Shown here: positions 45,319 to 54,646 of the stretch, piece by piece
Numbering within the stretch: the stretch's first letter is position 1
Layout of the letters: each line of letters opens with the position of its first letter
NCBI RefSeq assembly: GCF_001750685.1
Contig: NZ_CP017269.1
Coordinates: 4,319,416-4,383,415 of the forward strand
Length of the DNA stretch: 64,000 nt
Reading direction: 5' to 3'
Source of the DNA: Geosporobacter ferrireducens
Lineage (GTDB): Bacteria; Bacillota; Clostridia; Peptostreptococcales; Thermotaleaceae
Program-made: the position numbers and the translations under genes
The notes under the pieces: generated by a model
What the model was told of the DNA's origin: nothing
Seen by the model: only the letters and a program-made list of their open reading frames with translations
Database searches by the model: none

Positions 45319-45810
45319 ATGGGTTTAATAGATCAAAAAGGCCGTTTATTCGGTCTGATCAACTTAATAGATTTAGTTGTGTTATTAATGGTTGTGGTTC
45401 TGGCTTTTGGTACCTATACAAAAATGGCAGCGAGAGCGCAGCAAAACCAGCAGATTGTGTTGCAGGAAATTGAAATGGATATGTTCATAAAGGATGTAAT
45501 GCCTTTTGCATTAGAGAGTTTTTCCGTAGGAGACATTGTTAAAGATGCAAATTCAAAAACAGTTTTAGGAACGATCTCAGAGATTAAATCGGAGCCCTAT
45601 CAAGAGCCAGTAGTGGATCTGCAGGGAAACTATGTAATGAAGGAAGTTCCGAATAAATTGAATATTATTCTTACGGTGACAGGCAAGGCTCAGGTAAATA
45701 ATAATAGTATTCAAATTCAAAAAGATGATGTGCTTGTTGGGAATATTTTGATTATCAATACCCATAAAAGCAAAGCGCAAGCAGTAATTATTGGTGTAAG
45801 AACAGAGTAG
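45319..45810 (+). CDS. DUF4330 membrane-anchored protein, copy 2
   Basis: 163 residues: MGLIDQKGRLFGLINLIDLVVLLMVVVLAFGTY (anchor), then an exported domain with ITVTGKAQVNNNSIQIQKDDVLVGNILIINT-like repeats of polar beta strands. Paralogue of the 40418 gene. GCGAGGTG precedes this ATG by six bases; two earlier in-frame ATGs are weaker. Probably accessory to polymer export or attachment; function unproven. Confidence 0.85.
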   Translation: MGLIDQKGRLFGLINLIDLVVLLMVVVLAFGTYTKMAARAQQNQQIVLQEIEMDMFIKDVMPFALESFSVGDIVKDANSKTVLGTISEIKSEPYQEPVVDLQGNYVMKEVPNKLNIILTVTGKAQVNNNSIQIQKDDVLVGNILIINTHKSKAQAVIIGVRTE

Positions 45811-45814
45811 ACTC

Positions 45815-45845
45815 AGGCAGTGCTTTTTGCGCTGCCTTTGTTTCA
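45815..45845 (+). terminator. Weak terminator-like hairpin inside the cluster
   Basis: GGCAGTGC with GCGCTGCC (eight pairs, one wobble) around TTTTT, followed by TTTGTTT. It may cause partial termination between the DUF4330 and glycosyltransferase genes. Confidence 0.5.
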
Positions 45846-45897
45846 CAGATTTGTTCGATATGGAAATGACCGACTCAGGAAAGGGGGGGTTTTTCCC

Positions 45898-47037
45898 TTG
45901 GAAGGAAATCGAAAACTAAAGGTACTCCACTTAATCAGCGGTGGAGATATTGGAGGGGCAAAGGTTCAAGTTTTAACACTTGTGAAGAATCTTCAAAAGC
46001 AAAATGTCGAAGTAAAGGTGTTGTGTTTCATAAAAGGGATCTTTTATGAAGAGGCAGTGGCCATGGGACTTGATATTGAGTTAATCAAGCAGCCTTCAAG
46101 ATTGGATATGTCTGTAGTGGATAAGATTAAAGCTATTGTTGACAGCGAAGAATATGATTTAATCCATTCTCATGGTGCGCGGGCAAACCTAATCAGCATG
46201 TTGCTAAAGCGAAAAATAAAGATTCCTGTGATCACTACCATACATAGTGATTATCGATTGGACTTCGAAGATACCTTCTATAAAAGATGGATTTTTACAC
46301 CATTAAACGCTATTGCATTACGCTTTATGGATTATTATATTACTGTTTCTATGGAACTAAAGGAAAAATTGGTTGAACGGGGCTTTCCAAATAAAAAAAT
46401 ATCCTATATTTTTAACGGGCTAGATTTTGAGAGTGAAATGAGCTATACACCGCGGGAGGAATACTTTAAAAGGCTAAATATCCCTTATGATCCTTGCTGT
46501 ATTTATATAGGGATTCTCGGCAGACTTCATCCTGTAAAAGGTCATAAGGTATTTTTAGAAGGGGCAGCAGAAGCATTAAAAGAGGCAGGTCATCTTCGTT
46601 TTATCGTTGGCGGGGACGGTATTGAAATAGAGAATCTACAAAAGCTCTGCAGTAAACTACAGATTGAACATGCGGTGCATTTTGTTGGATTTGTACAAAA
46701 TCCCTATGATTTTTTTAATGCGATTGATATCAATGCGCTTACTTCCTATAGCGAAGGTTTCCCCTATGCTTTGTTAGAAGGTGCCAAAATGAAGAAGCCC
46801 ACCATTAGCTCTGATGTTGGAGATGTAAGCAAGTTGATACTTTCTGATCGAACAGGACTGCTTTTTCCATTAGGAGATCATAAGGCTTTTGGAGATCATT
46901 TAATTACATTGGGCAATTCAGCGGAAAGACGGGAGCAGTTTGGGCAGCAGCTCTTTGAATACGGAAAGAAACATTTTTCAGCAGTAGAGATGGCTAGCCA
47001 ATATCATACAGTATATATGCAGGTGAAGGGCACATGA
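45898..47037 (+). CDS. Glycosyltransferase family 4
   Basis: 379 residues. N-terminal KVLHLISGGDIGGAKVQVLTLVKNL, DLIHSHGARAN; C-terminal IGILGRLHPVKGHKVFLEGAAEAL, GDGIEIENLQKLCSKL and LTSYSEGFPYALLEGAKMKKPTISSDVGDV with the conserved E-x7-E. The TTG at 45898 is taken as start: it follows the G-rich ribosome site and puts KVLHLIS at the expected place. It overlaps csaB by four bases. Confidence 0.92.
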   Translation: MEGNRKLKVLHLISGGDIGGAKVQVLTLVKNLQKQNVEVKVLCFIKGIFYEEAVAMGLDIELIKQPSRLDMSVVDKIKAIVDSEEYDLIHSHGARANLISMLLKRKIKIPVITTIHSDYRLDFEDTFYKRWIFTPLNAIALRFMDYYITVSMELKEKLVERGFPNKKISYIFNGLDFESEMSYTPREEYFKRLNIPYDPCCIYIGILGRLHPVKGHKVFLEGAAEALKEAGHLRFIVGGDGIEIENLQKLCSKLQIEHAVHFVGFVQNPYDFFNAIDINALTSYSEGFPYALLEGAKMKKPTISSDVGDVSKLILSDRTGLLFPLGDHKAFGDHLITLGNSAERREQFGQQLFEYGKKHFSAVEMASQYHTVYMQVKGT

Positions 47038-48116
47038 AAAAAGTATTTATATTTGGTTATTACGGTTTTCAGAATATTGGCGACGAAGCCATTCTTTCTG
47101 CTATTGTCTCTACGCTGAAAAAGGAAAAAGAAGATATTCAAATCTCAGCCCTATCCTATAATGCCCAATATACAGAAAAGCTTCACGGGATTCATGCCGT
47201 GAGTAGAAATAGTCTCCGAGGAATCATCCAAGCAATCAAAGAAGCTGATTTGGTGATAAGCGGTGGTGGCTCCTTACTGCAGGATATTACCAGCAGCCGA
47301 TCCTTGATCTATTACTTAAGTATCATCTATTTAGCAAAAAAAATGGGTAAGAAAGTAATGTTTTATGGCAATGGTTTTGGACCTATCACGAAGCAGTGGA
47401 ATAGGCATTTGCTGCAGCGTGTTCTCCGCAACGTGGATCGTATTACCCTGCGGGATTATGACTCTATGAAAACCTTTGAGGCTATAGGATTAAATAAAAG
47501 TGTTGAAGTTACTGCTGATGCAACATTTGTGTTAGAGCCGGAAGTGCAGGTCCGTATCCTTCATATTTTGGAACAAGAGGAAATTCCTATGGATAAGCCG
47601 CTGATCGGAATTTCCGTAAGGCCTTGGAAACATGCTGACAGTATTGTGAAGGTGTTGGCATCGGTTTGTGACTATATCATTGAAAGAAATATGAATGTAG
47701 TGTTTCTGCCAATGCAGTTTACAAAGGATATTGCCTTGTCTGAGGAAATCTGCAGTAAGATGAAAAACAAAGCCTATGTGCTCCAAGGAGAAGTAAGTCC
47801 TAAAGAAATGATTGGCATCATTGGCAAAATGGATTTTCTAATTGGCATGCGATTGCATGCACTGATCTTTGCAGCAAGAATGGGTGTTCCAATGATTGGG
47901 ATTGAATATGATCCGAAAATTAAAGGTTTTTTAGATGTGGTCAAACAGACCAATATCGGAAAAGTAGAGGAACTGGATTTTATTAAGCTTTGTAGTGAAT
48001 TTGACCGTTTATGGAATGAACGGGAAAGCAATGAGAAAATGCTGCAAGAGGTTGCTGCGTATTTAAAAAGGAAAGCAGCTATCAACGGTGAAATCGCCGT
48101 AAGATTGTTAGAGTAA
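47034..48116 (+). CDS. csaB: Polysaccharide pyruvyl transferase CsaB
   Basis: 360 residues. Starts KKVFIFGYYGFQNIGDEAILSAI, with ISGGGSLLQD, GNGFGPI, LRDYDS and the C-terminal GMRLHALIFAARMGVPMIGIEYDPK, all CsaB/WcaK family hallmarks. CsaB adds ketal pyruvate to secondary wall polysaccharide, which anchors SLH-domain S-layer proteins. It indicates an S-layer bearing cell wall. Confidence 0.94.
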   Translation: MKKVFIFGYYGFQNIGDEAILSAIVSTLKKEKEDIQISALSYNAQYTEKLHGIHAVSRNSLRGIIQAIKEADLVISGGGSLLQDITSSRSLIYYLSIIYLAKKMGKKVMFYGNGFGPITKQWNRHLLQRVLRNVDRITLRDYDSMKTFEAIGLNKSVEVTADATFVLEPEVQVRILHILEQEEIPMDKPLIGISVRPWKHADSIVKVLASVCDYIIERNMNVVFLPMQFTKDIALSEEICSKMKNKAYVLQGEVSPKEMIGIIGKMDFLIGMRLHALIFAARMGVPMIGIEYDPKIKGFLDVVKQTNIGKVEELDFIKLCSEFDRLWNERESNEKMLQEVAAYLKRKAAINGEIAVRLLE

Positions 48117-48128
48117 GCGGGTGAGAAC

Positions 48129-48854
48129 ATGATAAATAGGGTTGAAATTATGGGGGTTCCAATAGATGCGGTGGACATGCCAAAGGCAGTGGACCAGGCA
48201 GTAGCTTTTTTCCAGCAGGAAAATCTCCAAGTGATCTATACGCCGAATACAGAAATTGTTATGGCAGCCCAGCAGGATCCAATACTGCTGGACGCTATTA
48301 AGGCTGCAAATTTAGTGATTCCCGATGGTATTGGACTGATCTATGCTTCTAAAATATTAAATAAAGGATTAAAGGAGCGGGTGACTGGCGTAGACTTGAT
48401 GGGAGAAGTCCTTTCCTATTGTAATCAGCATGGAAAATCCATCTATATCTTAGGCGGAAAACCCGGTATTGCAGAAGTTGCCTGCAAAAATATTCAAATC
48501 AAGTTTCCGGAGATTTGTATCAGTGGGTTCAATGACGGCTATTTCCAAGAAAATGAAACTGCTGCGGTTATTGAAAAAATAAATCAGAGCAACGTAGATA
48601 TTCTATTTGTGGGTTTAGGCGCCCCGAAGCAAGAAAAGTGGATTTTCCAGTATAGAGATAAACTAAAAGCTAAAATAGCTATGGGGGTAGGTGGCGGTGT
48701 GGATATATGGGCCGGGACAGTTAAGCGTGCACCCGAGGTTTATCAAAAACTTGGTCTGGAATGGTTTTACCGCCTGTTGAAAGAGCCTTGGCGATACAAA
48801 CGTATGATGTCATTACCAAAGTTTATGATAAAGGTATTATTTAGCAAAAAATAG
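48129..48854 (+). CDS. tagA: TagA/WecG-family N-acetylmannosaminyltransferase
   Basis: 241 residues. Blocks: MGVPIDAVDMPKAVD, TPNTEIVMAAQQDP, IPDGIGLIYASKILN, ERVTGVDLM, GLGAPKQEKWIFQY, GVGGGVDIWAGTVKRAPEVYQKLGLEWFYRLLKEPWRYKRM (family consensus). It forms the ManNAc-GlcNAc-PP-undecaprenol linkage that starts wall polymers. Last gene of the cluster. The 207-base gap after it holds AT-rich promoter DNA with TATAAT at 49041-49046; no clear terminator seen. Confidence 0.95.
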   Translation: MINRVEIMGVPIDAVDMPKAVDQAVAFFQQENLQVIYTPNTEIVMAAQQDPILLDAIKAANLVIPDGIGLIYASKILNKGLKERVTGVDLMGEVLSYCNQHGKSIYILGGKPGIAEVACKNIQIKFPEICISGFNDGYFQENETAAVIEKINQSNVDILFVGLGAPKQEKWIFQYRDKLKAKIAMGVGGGVDIWAGTVKRAPEVYQKLGLEWFYRLLKEPWRYKRMMSLPKFMIKVLFSKK

Positions 48855-49061
48855 CATTTATTACTGGCTATCCTCGACAAGTCTCCCGAAACTGCTAAAA
48901 CCTTTGCAGCAGCCATAGAGAGATTTTGAGAGGATTTTTTCATGCGGGTGGGCCTGTGAAATATTTTATTGTGAATATCACATCGTTGGATAAGTATGCA
49001 TCGATTGCTAAAAAATAAATAATTAGAAGACAAATTGTGATATAATAGTGGAGGTGAAAAA

Positions 49062-49928
49062 ATGGGTATAAAAGGCAAATCGTCTGTATTATTGGATTAT
49101 ATTTTGATTACTGTTGGTACTTTGATCATGGCACTAGGACTCATTTACTTTTTGGAACCTTATACCATTGCGCCCGGCGGGGTAACCGGCTTAGCCATTG
49201 TTGTCAATAAGGTTTTGGGTATTCCTATTGATGTGACAAACTTAGTGATCAATATTCCCCTATTTATTTTGGGATTGATGACTTTAGGAAGCAGATTTGG
49301 ATTAAAAACTGCTTACGGAACATTCATGCTCTCTTTATTTATTAGGATGTTCATAATTTCATTGGGACAAAATATCATTATGGTTGAAGATTTGCTATTA
49401 GCGGCCCTTTATGGTGGTGTATTAATGGGAGTTGGAATCGGTCTTGTTTTCCGTGCAGGAGGGACCACTGGAGGTACAGATTTAGCTGCTTCAATTTTAA
49501 ATAAATATTTTCCAAACATGAGCATACCTAAAATGATGATGGCCTTGGACTTAGTAATTGTAACCTTGGCAGGAATCGTCAACAGAAGGCTGGAAACATC
49601 TTTATATTCAATTATTGCTTTGTACATACTTGTAAAAATTGCTGATTTTATTGTAGAGGATTTGAGTTATGGGAAGGCATTTTTTATCATATCAAAGGAA
49701 TCGAAGGCGATTGGGAAACAGATTCTTACGACCTTGGACCGCGGTGTAACAGTTTTAAAAGCTACTGGATTTTATACGGGAAATGATCGGGATGTACTTC
49801 TCTGTATTGTAGACAGAACACAAGTAGCAAAGCTAAAGAATATTGTCCATTCTATTGATGGTGACGCTTTTATTATGGTTACCACAGTACATGAGGTACT
49901 TGGAGAAGGCTTTAAGAAATTTGAATAA
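49062..49928 (+). CDS. YitT family membrane protein
   Basis: 288 residues: about five N-terminal membrane segments (GTLIMALGLIYFLEPYTIAPGGVTGLAIV, GVGIGLVFRAGGTTGGTDLAA) and a C-terminal cytosolic DUF2179 domain (LTTLDRGVTVLKATGFYTGNDRDVLLCIV). Common in Bacillota; transport function not established. GGAGGTG before ATG. A TATAAT lies 16 bases upstream of the start. Confidence 0.9.
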   Translation: MGIKGKSSVLLDYILITVGTLIMALGLIYFLEPYTIAPGGVTGLAIVVNKVLGIPIDVTNLVINIPLFILGLMTLGSRFGLKTAYGTFMLSLFIRMFIISLGQNIIMVEDLLLAALYGGVLMGVGIGLVFRAGGTTGGTDLAASILNKYFPNMSIPKMMMALDLVIVTLAGIVNRRLETSLYSIIALYILVKIADFIVEDLSYGKAFFIISKESKAIGKQILTTLDRGVTVLKATGFYTGNDRDVLLCIVDRTQVAKLKNIVHSIDGDAFIMVTTVHEVLGEGFKKFE

Positions 49929-49946
49929 GATTAGGAGGGATTTTAC

Positions 49947-50774
49947 TTGGTTAAGGTGGATCAAAAAAGATTAAATGAAACGGCATTGGAAATCCGTAGA
50001 AGCATTATCCGGTCTGTTTATGCTGCTGGATCAGGTCATCCGGGAGGCTCTTTGTCTGCTGTAGAAATTATGACAGCACTTTATTTTGAGAAAATGAAGA
50101 TAGATCCGAAAAATCCAAAATGGGAAGAGCGGGATCGGTTTATTTTATCAAAAGGACATGCTGCACCAGTACTCTACGCGGCACTAGCTGAAAAAGGCTT
50201 CTTCCCTAAAGAAGAACTTTTAAAACTAAGACATGTAGATGCCATGCTGCAAGGGCATCCAGATATGAAGGGAACCCCAGGGGTTGAGATGTCTACCGGA
50301 TCATTGGGGCAGGGTTTTTCAACGAGCATTGGAATGGCATTGGGAGCTAAACTAGATCAACGATCTAACCGGATTTATGTACTTCTTGGAGACGGAGAAG
50401 TACAAGAAGGGATTGTATGGGAAGCTGCTATGGCTGCTGCCCATTATCAATTGGATAATTTAACGGCTTTCATGGATTATAATGGACTCCAAATCGATGG
50501 AAATACAGATGAAGTAATGAATATTAATCCCATCACGGACAAATGGAAGAGCTTTGGTTGGAACGTAGTGGCGATAGACGGTCATGATTATGATCAGATT
50601 TTTGATGCCTTGGAAAAAGCAGAGAGTACGAAAAATCAACCAACGGTGATTATTGCAAAGACAGTTAAAGGAAAGGGTGTATCTTTCATGGAAAATCAAG
50701 CAGGATGGCATGGAAATGCACCAAAGAAAGAAGAGGCTGAAAAAGCTTTGGAAGAACTGGGAGGTGTGCTGTAA
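49947..50774 (+). CDS. Transketolase, N-terminal subunit
   Basis: 275 residues, the TPP-binding half of a split transketolase: [60 protein letters not shown] and the TPP motif [19 protein letters not shown]...[17 protein letters not shown] start eight bases after GGAGGG. Works in the pentose phosphate pathway together with the next gene, which overlaps by one base. Confidence 0.95.
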   Translation: MVKVDQKRLNETALEIRRSIIRSVYAAGSGHPGGSLSAVEIMTALYFEKMKIDPKNPKWEERDRFILSKGHAAPVLYAALAEKGFFPKEELLKLRHVDAMLQGHPDMKGTPGVEMSTGSLGQGFSTSIGMALGAKLDQRSNRIYVLLGDGEVQEGIVWEAAMAAAHYQLDNLTAFMDYNGLQIDGNTDEVMNINPITDKWKSFGWNVVAIDGHDYDQIFDALEKAESTKNQPTVIIAKTVKGKGVSFMENQAGWHGNAPKKEEAEKALEELGGVL

Positions 50775-51715
50775 TGACTGAAAAAATTGCAACCCGCGAT
50801 GCCTACGGAAAAGCTTTAGCTGAATTAGGAAAACTTAATGAAAATATTGTTGTATTAGATGCAGACTTATCAAAGTCTACTAAAACTGCTGTTTTCCAAA
50901 AAGAATTCCCAAATCGCTTCTTCAATATGGGCATAGCAGAACAAAACCTAATGGGCACAGCTGCAGGTCTCTCCGCTGCTGGAAAGATTCCATTTGCAAG
51001 CACTTTTGCTATGTTCGCCACAGGAAGAGCCTTTGAAATTATTAGAAATTCTATCTGTTATCCAAAATTGAATGTAAAAATTTGTGCGACCCATGCAGGA
51101 ATCACTGTGGGTGAGGATGGAGCTTCACATCAATCCTTAGAAGATTTGGCCTGTATGCGAGCTATTCCGAATATGGTTGTAATCAATCCGGCTGATGCAG
51201 TTTCTACAAAGAAAGCAATCTTTGCAGTTGCAGATTATTATGGCCCTGTCTACGTTCGATTGGGAAGATTAAATGTACCAGTGATTTATGATGACGCGGA
51301 TTTTAGTTTTGAGATTGGTAAAGGAATCGAAGTAAAGGGTGGTAAGGATGTAACCTTGGTTGCTACCGGCGTCATGGTAGCAGAAGCATTAAGGGCCAGG
51401 GATATTTTAGCACAAGAAGGGATAGAAGCACGCGTAGTCGATATCCATACAATTAAACCTATTGACAAGGAGATACTTGTGAAGGCTGCATCGGAGACCG
51501 GTGCAATTGTAACTGCAGAGGAACACAATATCATTGGCGGTCTAGGTTCGGCAGTAGCAGAAGTTTTAGTGGAGCATAAGCCTGTACCCATGAAGCGCGT
51601 AGGTACGAGGGACACCTTTGGAGAGTCTGGAAAGCCTGATGTGTTAATGAAAAAATACGGTTTGACAGCAGAGGCCATCGTTGAGTCTGCTAAAGCTGCG
51701 ATCGCAATGAAGTAA
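50774..51715 (+). CDS. Transketolase, C-terminal subunit
   Basis: 313 residues with pyrimidine-binding and C-terminal domains: VVLDADLSKSTKTAVFQKEFPNRFFNMGIAEQNLMG (catalytic Glu), FASTFAMFATGRAFE, GEDGASHQSLEDLACMRAIPN and the C-terminal VTAEEHNIIGGLGSAVAEVL. Split transketolases of this kind are usual in Clostridia. Terminated by the following hairpin. Confidence 0.95.
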   Translation: MTEKIATRDAYGKALAELGKLNENIVVLDADLSKSTKTAVFQKEFPNRFFNMGIAEQNLMGTAAGLSAAGKIPFASTFAMFATGRAFEIIRNSICYPKLNVKICATHAGITVGEDGASHQSLEDLACMRAIPNMVVINPADAVSTKKAIFAVADYYGPVYVRLGRLNVPVIYDDADFSFEIGKGIEVKGGKDVTLVATGVMVAEALRARDILAQEGIEARVVDIHTIKPIDKEILVKAASETGAIVTAEEHNIIGGLGSAVAEVLVEHKPVPMKRVGTRDTFGESGKPDVLMKKYGLTAEAIVESAKAAIAMK

Positions 51716-51719
51716 AAAA

Positions 51720-51743
51720 AGAGAGGGAAGCCTCTCTTTTTTT
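51720..51743. terminator. Bidirectional terminator between transketolase and asparaginase genes
   Basis: AGAGAGG with CCTCTCT, T run on the plus strand and A run upstream, so it serves both convergent units. Confidence 0.9.
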
Positions 51744-51752
51744 AGAATTTTT

Positions 51753-52802
51753 TTAGAAATCCTTAATATCCTTTCCCAGAAGAGGCACAGCACCCTTTGG
51801 CTGATGAATGTCAAATACAGGAACTACCTCTCCAATTTGTTCCTTTAAATTATTATAAATGGGTGTATGATACCAGTTCTTTAAGGTTTCTATTTCTTTC
51901 TCATCCAGTACATTTAGCTGCTTTAAAAGGTGAATGACTACCGGGTAGATTGCCCGTTCGTTTCCATCAACAATTTTGATGCATACCCCTAACTGCTGAT
52001 TTCTAATACCGATGCAATAAACTGCTTCACAACCTACCTTACCAATCAACTTGCCATGGGTTAACCGCATTAAATCTGTACAAAACTCATCATCGCCACT
52101 GACCATTTCAGGATAAGCCAACATGGCATCTACTACAGTTTTTGCAGCCGGATGGTAGGGAGAATGGGAATGAATAGCCTGGTACATTAATTTCCCATAG
52201 GATTGTGCGATATTACGAATAGGTAAAAGATAAATAGGCACACCGCAGCCGTCAATACCAACAGGAATACTTTTGGGGTCTAGTTCTGCAAAATCAGCGA
52301 TAGTTTTTAAAATTTCCTGTTGTACAGGATGGGCTAAATCCTCATAGGTATCTATAGGAAGGTTTTTATAACTTGCTAAAGCCAGCATGGCAGCATGCTT
52401 GCCGGAGCAACTGCAATGGAATACAGAGGGCTTATCCCCTGTTGATATAAGCCGGTTGCTTTCGTCGGCATTGTAGGGCATCATGATACCGCAATGCAGA
52501 TCTTTTTCTCCTAATTTCAGACGACCGAGCATTTTCTGAACAGCAGCCTGATGGCGCCCTTGCCCGCTGTGGGAAGAACAGGCAAGTGCGATCTCTTCAA
52601 GTGAAAAGTTATAAGCTTTTGCTGCACCTGATTGCAGCAAAGGAATTACCTGAATAGGTTTTGCAGAGGAACGAAAGAAAATAGATGTATCTGGAGAACC
52701 AAGTTGATATAGCACAGTTCCAATAGAATTCGTTACACAAATGGTTCCATAATGGACACTTTCTATTAAATCGTTCCGAGTAACAACTGCTAGTGCTTCC
52801 AT
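51753..52802 (-). CDS. Asparaginase II family protein, copy 1
   Basis: About 349 residues of the Asparaginase_II family (PF06089 type), no signal peptide, so cytoplasmic: ESVHYGTICVTNSIG, FFRSSAKPIQVIPLLQSGA, ACSSHSGQGRHQAAVQKML, HCSCSGKHAAMLALA, GIDGCGVPIYLLP and KVGCEAVYCIGI. Predicted to hydrolyse L-asparagine. The second ATG (52802) sits eight bases after AAAGGAG and is preferred. It overlaps the upstream paralogue by 13 bases, so the two are coupled. Confidence 0.88.
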   Translation of the reverse strand: MEALAVVTRNDLIESVHYGTICVTNSIGTVLYQLGSPDTSIFFRSSAKPIQVIPLLQSGAAKAYNFSLEEIALACSSHSGQGRHQAAVQKMLGRLKLGEKDLHCGIMMPYNADESNRLISTGDKPSVFHCSCSGKHAAMLALASYKNLPIDTYEDLAHPVQQEILKTIADFAELDPKSIPVGIDGCGVPIYLLPIRNIAQSYGKLMYQAIHSHSPYHPAAKTVVDAMLAYPEMVSGDDEFCTDLMRLTHGKLIGKVGCEAVYCIGIRNQQLGVCIKIVDGNERAIYPVVIHLLKQLNVLDEKEIETLKNWYHTPIYNNLKEQIGEVVPVFDIHQPKGAVPLLGKDIKDF

Positions 52803-53857
52803 AAGCATTCTCCTTTGAAAACAAAGTTGTCACCTATTTTAATGGCTTCATTAGTACCTTGAAGAACATCGAAAACAGGTAGCGTGTATCCTATGATATT
52901 TCCCCGATGGTCCTTAATAGGAGGAAATGCCCATAATACCAATCGGTCTTCCATTTCCCTGTCCGTAAGGCCAAGCTGTCTTAATATATGAAGGGCAACG
53001 GGATAAACAGCGCGCTCATTGCCGTCAGCAATTTTTACAGCAGCACCCAGCCCTTTTTCTGGTATGGCTAGACAGTATACACCTTCACCACCCACCTTGC
53101 CAATTACCTTTCTACCGCTATAATTGATCAATTCTGTGCAAAATTCACTATCTCCATTAATCATTCTAGGATAAGCCAGCATAGCATTTGCAATTTTGGA
53201 CAAAACAAATCCGTATTGAGAATGTCCTTTTTCACCAGCTGCCAGAAGCGCATAAAGATAGGCTGCCTGTTGAAGGCTGATCATAAAGTTAGGGACGCCG
53301 CACCCATCTTGTCCTGTGACAATCTCTTCAGAAGGGATATTTAATAATGAAGCTATGGTGTTAAGAATCAGTTGTTGAACTGGATGGGTTTTCTCTACAT
53401 ATCCCTTTGTAGGATAACCATAAAATCTGCATAATGCCAACATGCCTGCATGTTTACCAGAACAGCAGTTGAAAAGCTGAGATGGCTTTTCCTGTTTGCA
53501 CGTAATCCGGGTAAGCATTTCAGGATTGTAAGGATTACAAATACCGCAGTCTAGATCTTCCTCCGTCAAACCTATTTTTTGAAGTATAGAATATACCGCT
53601 TGCCGGTGAAAATCTTCTCCACTATGGGAAGAACAGATGACAGACAATTCTTCAAGGCTGATTCCAAATTTTTCTAATGATCCTGAAGCTGCAAGAGCAA
53701 CCGCCTGAAAGGGCTTTGCTGAAGAACGCAGATATATTTTTTTTTGCTCATTTCCTATGCGCGACTGCAGCTGATTATGATAATCACTAATGCAAATAGC
53801 GCCGCTATGGATGCTTTCTACACGATGACTTCTTGTAAGTACGACCAAAGGCTTCAT
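52790..53857 (-). CDS. Asparaginase II family protein, copy 2
   Basis: 355 residues, paralogue of the downstream gene with the same blocks: ESIHSGAICISDYH, YLRSSAKPFQAVALAASGS, CSSHSGEDFHRQAVYSIL, NCCSGKHAGMLAL, GQDGCGVPNFMIS and KVGGEGVYCLAIPEKGLGAAVKIADG. The start at 53857 follows AAGGAGTTTTAT; upstream in-frame ATGs have no ribosome site. Clearly diverged from copy 1, so the pair may differ in substrate. Confidence 0.88.
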   Translation of the reverse strand: MKPLVVLTRSHRVESIHSGAICISDYHNQLQSRIGNEQKKIYLRSSAKPFQAVALAASGSLEKFGISLEELSVICSSHSGEDFHRQAVYSILQKIGLTEEDLDCGICNPYNPEMLTRITCKQEKPSQLFNCCSGKHAGMLALCRFYGYPTKGYVEKTHPVQQLILNTIASLLNIPSEEIVTGQDGCGVPNFMISLQQAAYLYALLAAGEKGHSQYGFVLSKIANAMLAYPRMINGDSEFCTELINYSGRKVIGKVGGEGVYCLAIPEKGLGAAVKIADGNERAVYPVALHILRQLGLTDREMEDRLVLWAFPPIKDHRGNIIGYTLPVFDVLQGTNEAIKIGDNFVFKGECLWKH

Positions 53858-54038
53858 ATAAAACTCCTTTTCTTTGCTAGAATTCTGTATTAGTATAACC
53901 GAAAGATCAATTTTCATGTTTTGATGATCGCTGAGAAGTGAAAGACAAATATTCATGATTTATTGAAATCTATATAGAATATTTAGGGGACATTCAGAAT
54001 ACTATGTAGTATATATTAAGGAATAAGGGGGGATATGG

Positions 54039-54512
54039 GTGAAATTCAAATGGTCTTTCAATCTTAAGGCTCTCAATTGGAGAACCATTGCAATCGTAGC
54101 GGTTGTAATTTTGATCGTGGTTGCAGGAATTTATACGCTTAAATATTTTATGAAGGATGATGGAAACGTGGCTTTTGAAATACTGAGTGAGGAAATGATA
54201 CCGCAGAAAGTCCAGGAGATACTGCCCAGATATAAAGCATTAGAAAGGGCGCTGGCGTGTAAGGTAGACGGAGATATTTATGTGATCGCTACAAGGGGAG
54301 AAAAGCCGACAGGTGGATTTACGGTTGATATAGATCGCATTATGAAAGTAAAAGAAGAAGATAAAAATAAACTAGTGATTTATGTAACCTTCGAGGATCC
54401 TAAGCCTGGAGACGTGGTTACACAAGTGATTACATATCCATATACCGTTGCAAAAACCAATCTAAAAGAACTGCCTGACAAGATAGAGTTAAAAGTAAAA
54501 TATGATGAATAA
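54039..54512 (+). CDS. PrcB_C-domain membrane-anchored protein
   Basis: 157 residues: basic N-terminus, one membrane helix (TIAIVAVVILIVVAGIYTLKYF), then a PrcB_C-like domain with DIYVIATRGEKPTGGFTVDI and VTFEDPKPGDVVTQVITYPYTV. The domain is named after PrcB, an accessory factor of the Treponema dentilisin protease complex; here no protease partner adjoins. GTG start after AAGGGGGGA. Monocistronic. Confidence 0.82.
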   Translation: MKFKWSFNLKALNWRTIAIVAVVILIVVAGIYTLKYFMKDDGNVAFEILSEEMIPQKVQEILPRYKALERALACKVDGDIYVIATRGEKPTGGFTVDIDRIMKVKEEDKNKLVIYVTFEDPKPGDVVTQVITYPYTVAKTNLKELPDKIELKVKYDE

Positions 54513-54515
54513 TGT

Positions 54516-54555
54516 GCAGCCCGTATCATAAGATGCGGGCTGTCTCTGTTTTCTT
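54516..54555 (+). terminator. Terminator after the PrcB_C gene
   Basis: GCAGCCCGTATC with GATGCGGGCTGT (one mismatch) around ATAA, then TCTCTGTTTTCTTT. Confidence 0.75.
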
Positions 54556-54646
54556 TACAATTATTACAAAAACTAGCAAATTTATTTTTTGTAAGGTACA
54601 TATCCGGGTATAGATATTAACAAACTAAAATAGGGAGGTTGAATAA

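Noticed and set aside
48855..49061. Possible small RNA or terminator between tagA and yitT
   Set aside because: Only weak, short pairings and no T run were found; nothing beyond a promoter-like TATAAT can be supported.
48767..49078. 103-codon minus-strand ORF over the tagA-yitT gap
   Set aside because: It overlaps the conserved tagA end and has no ribosome site or recognisable features.
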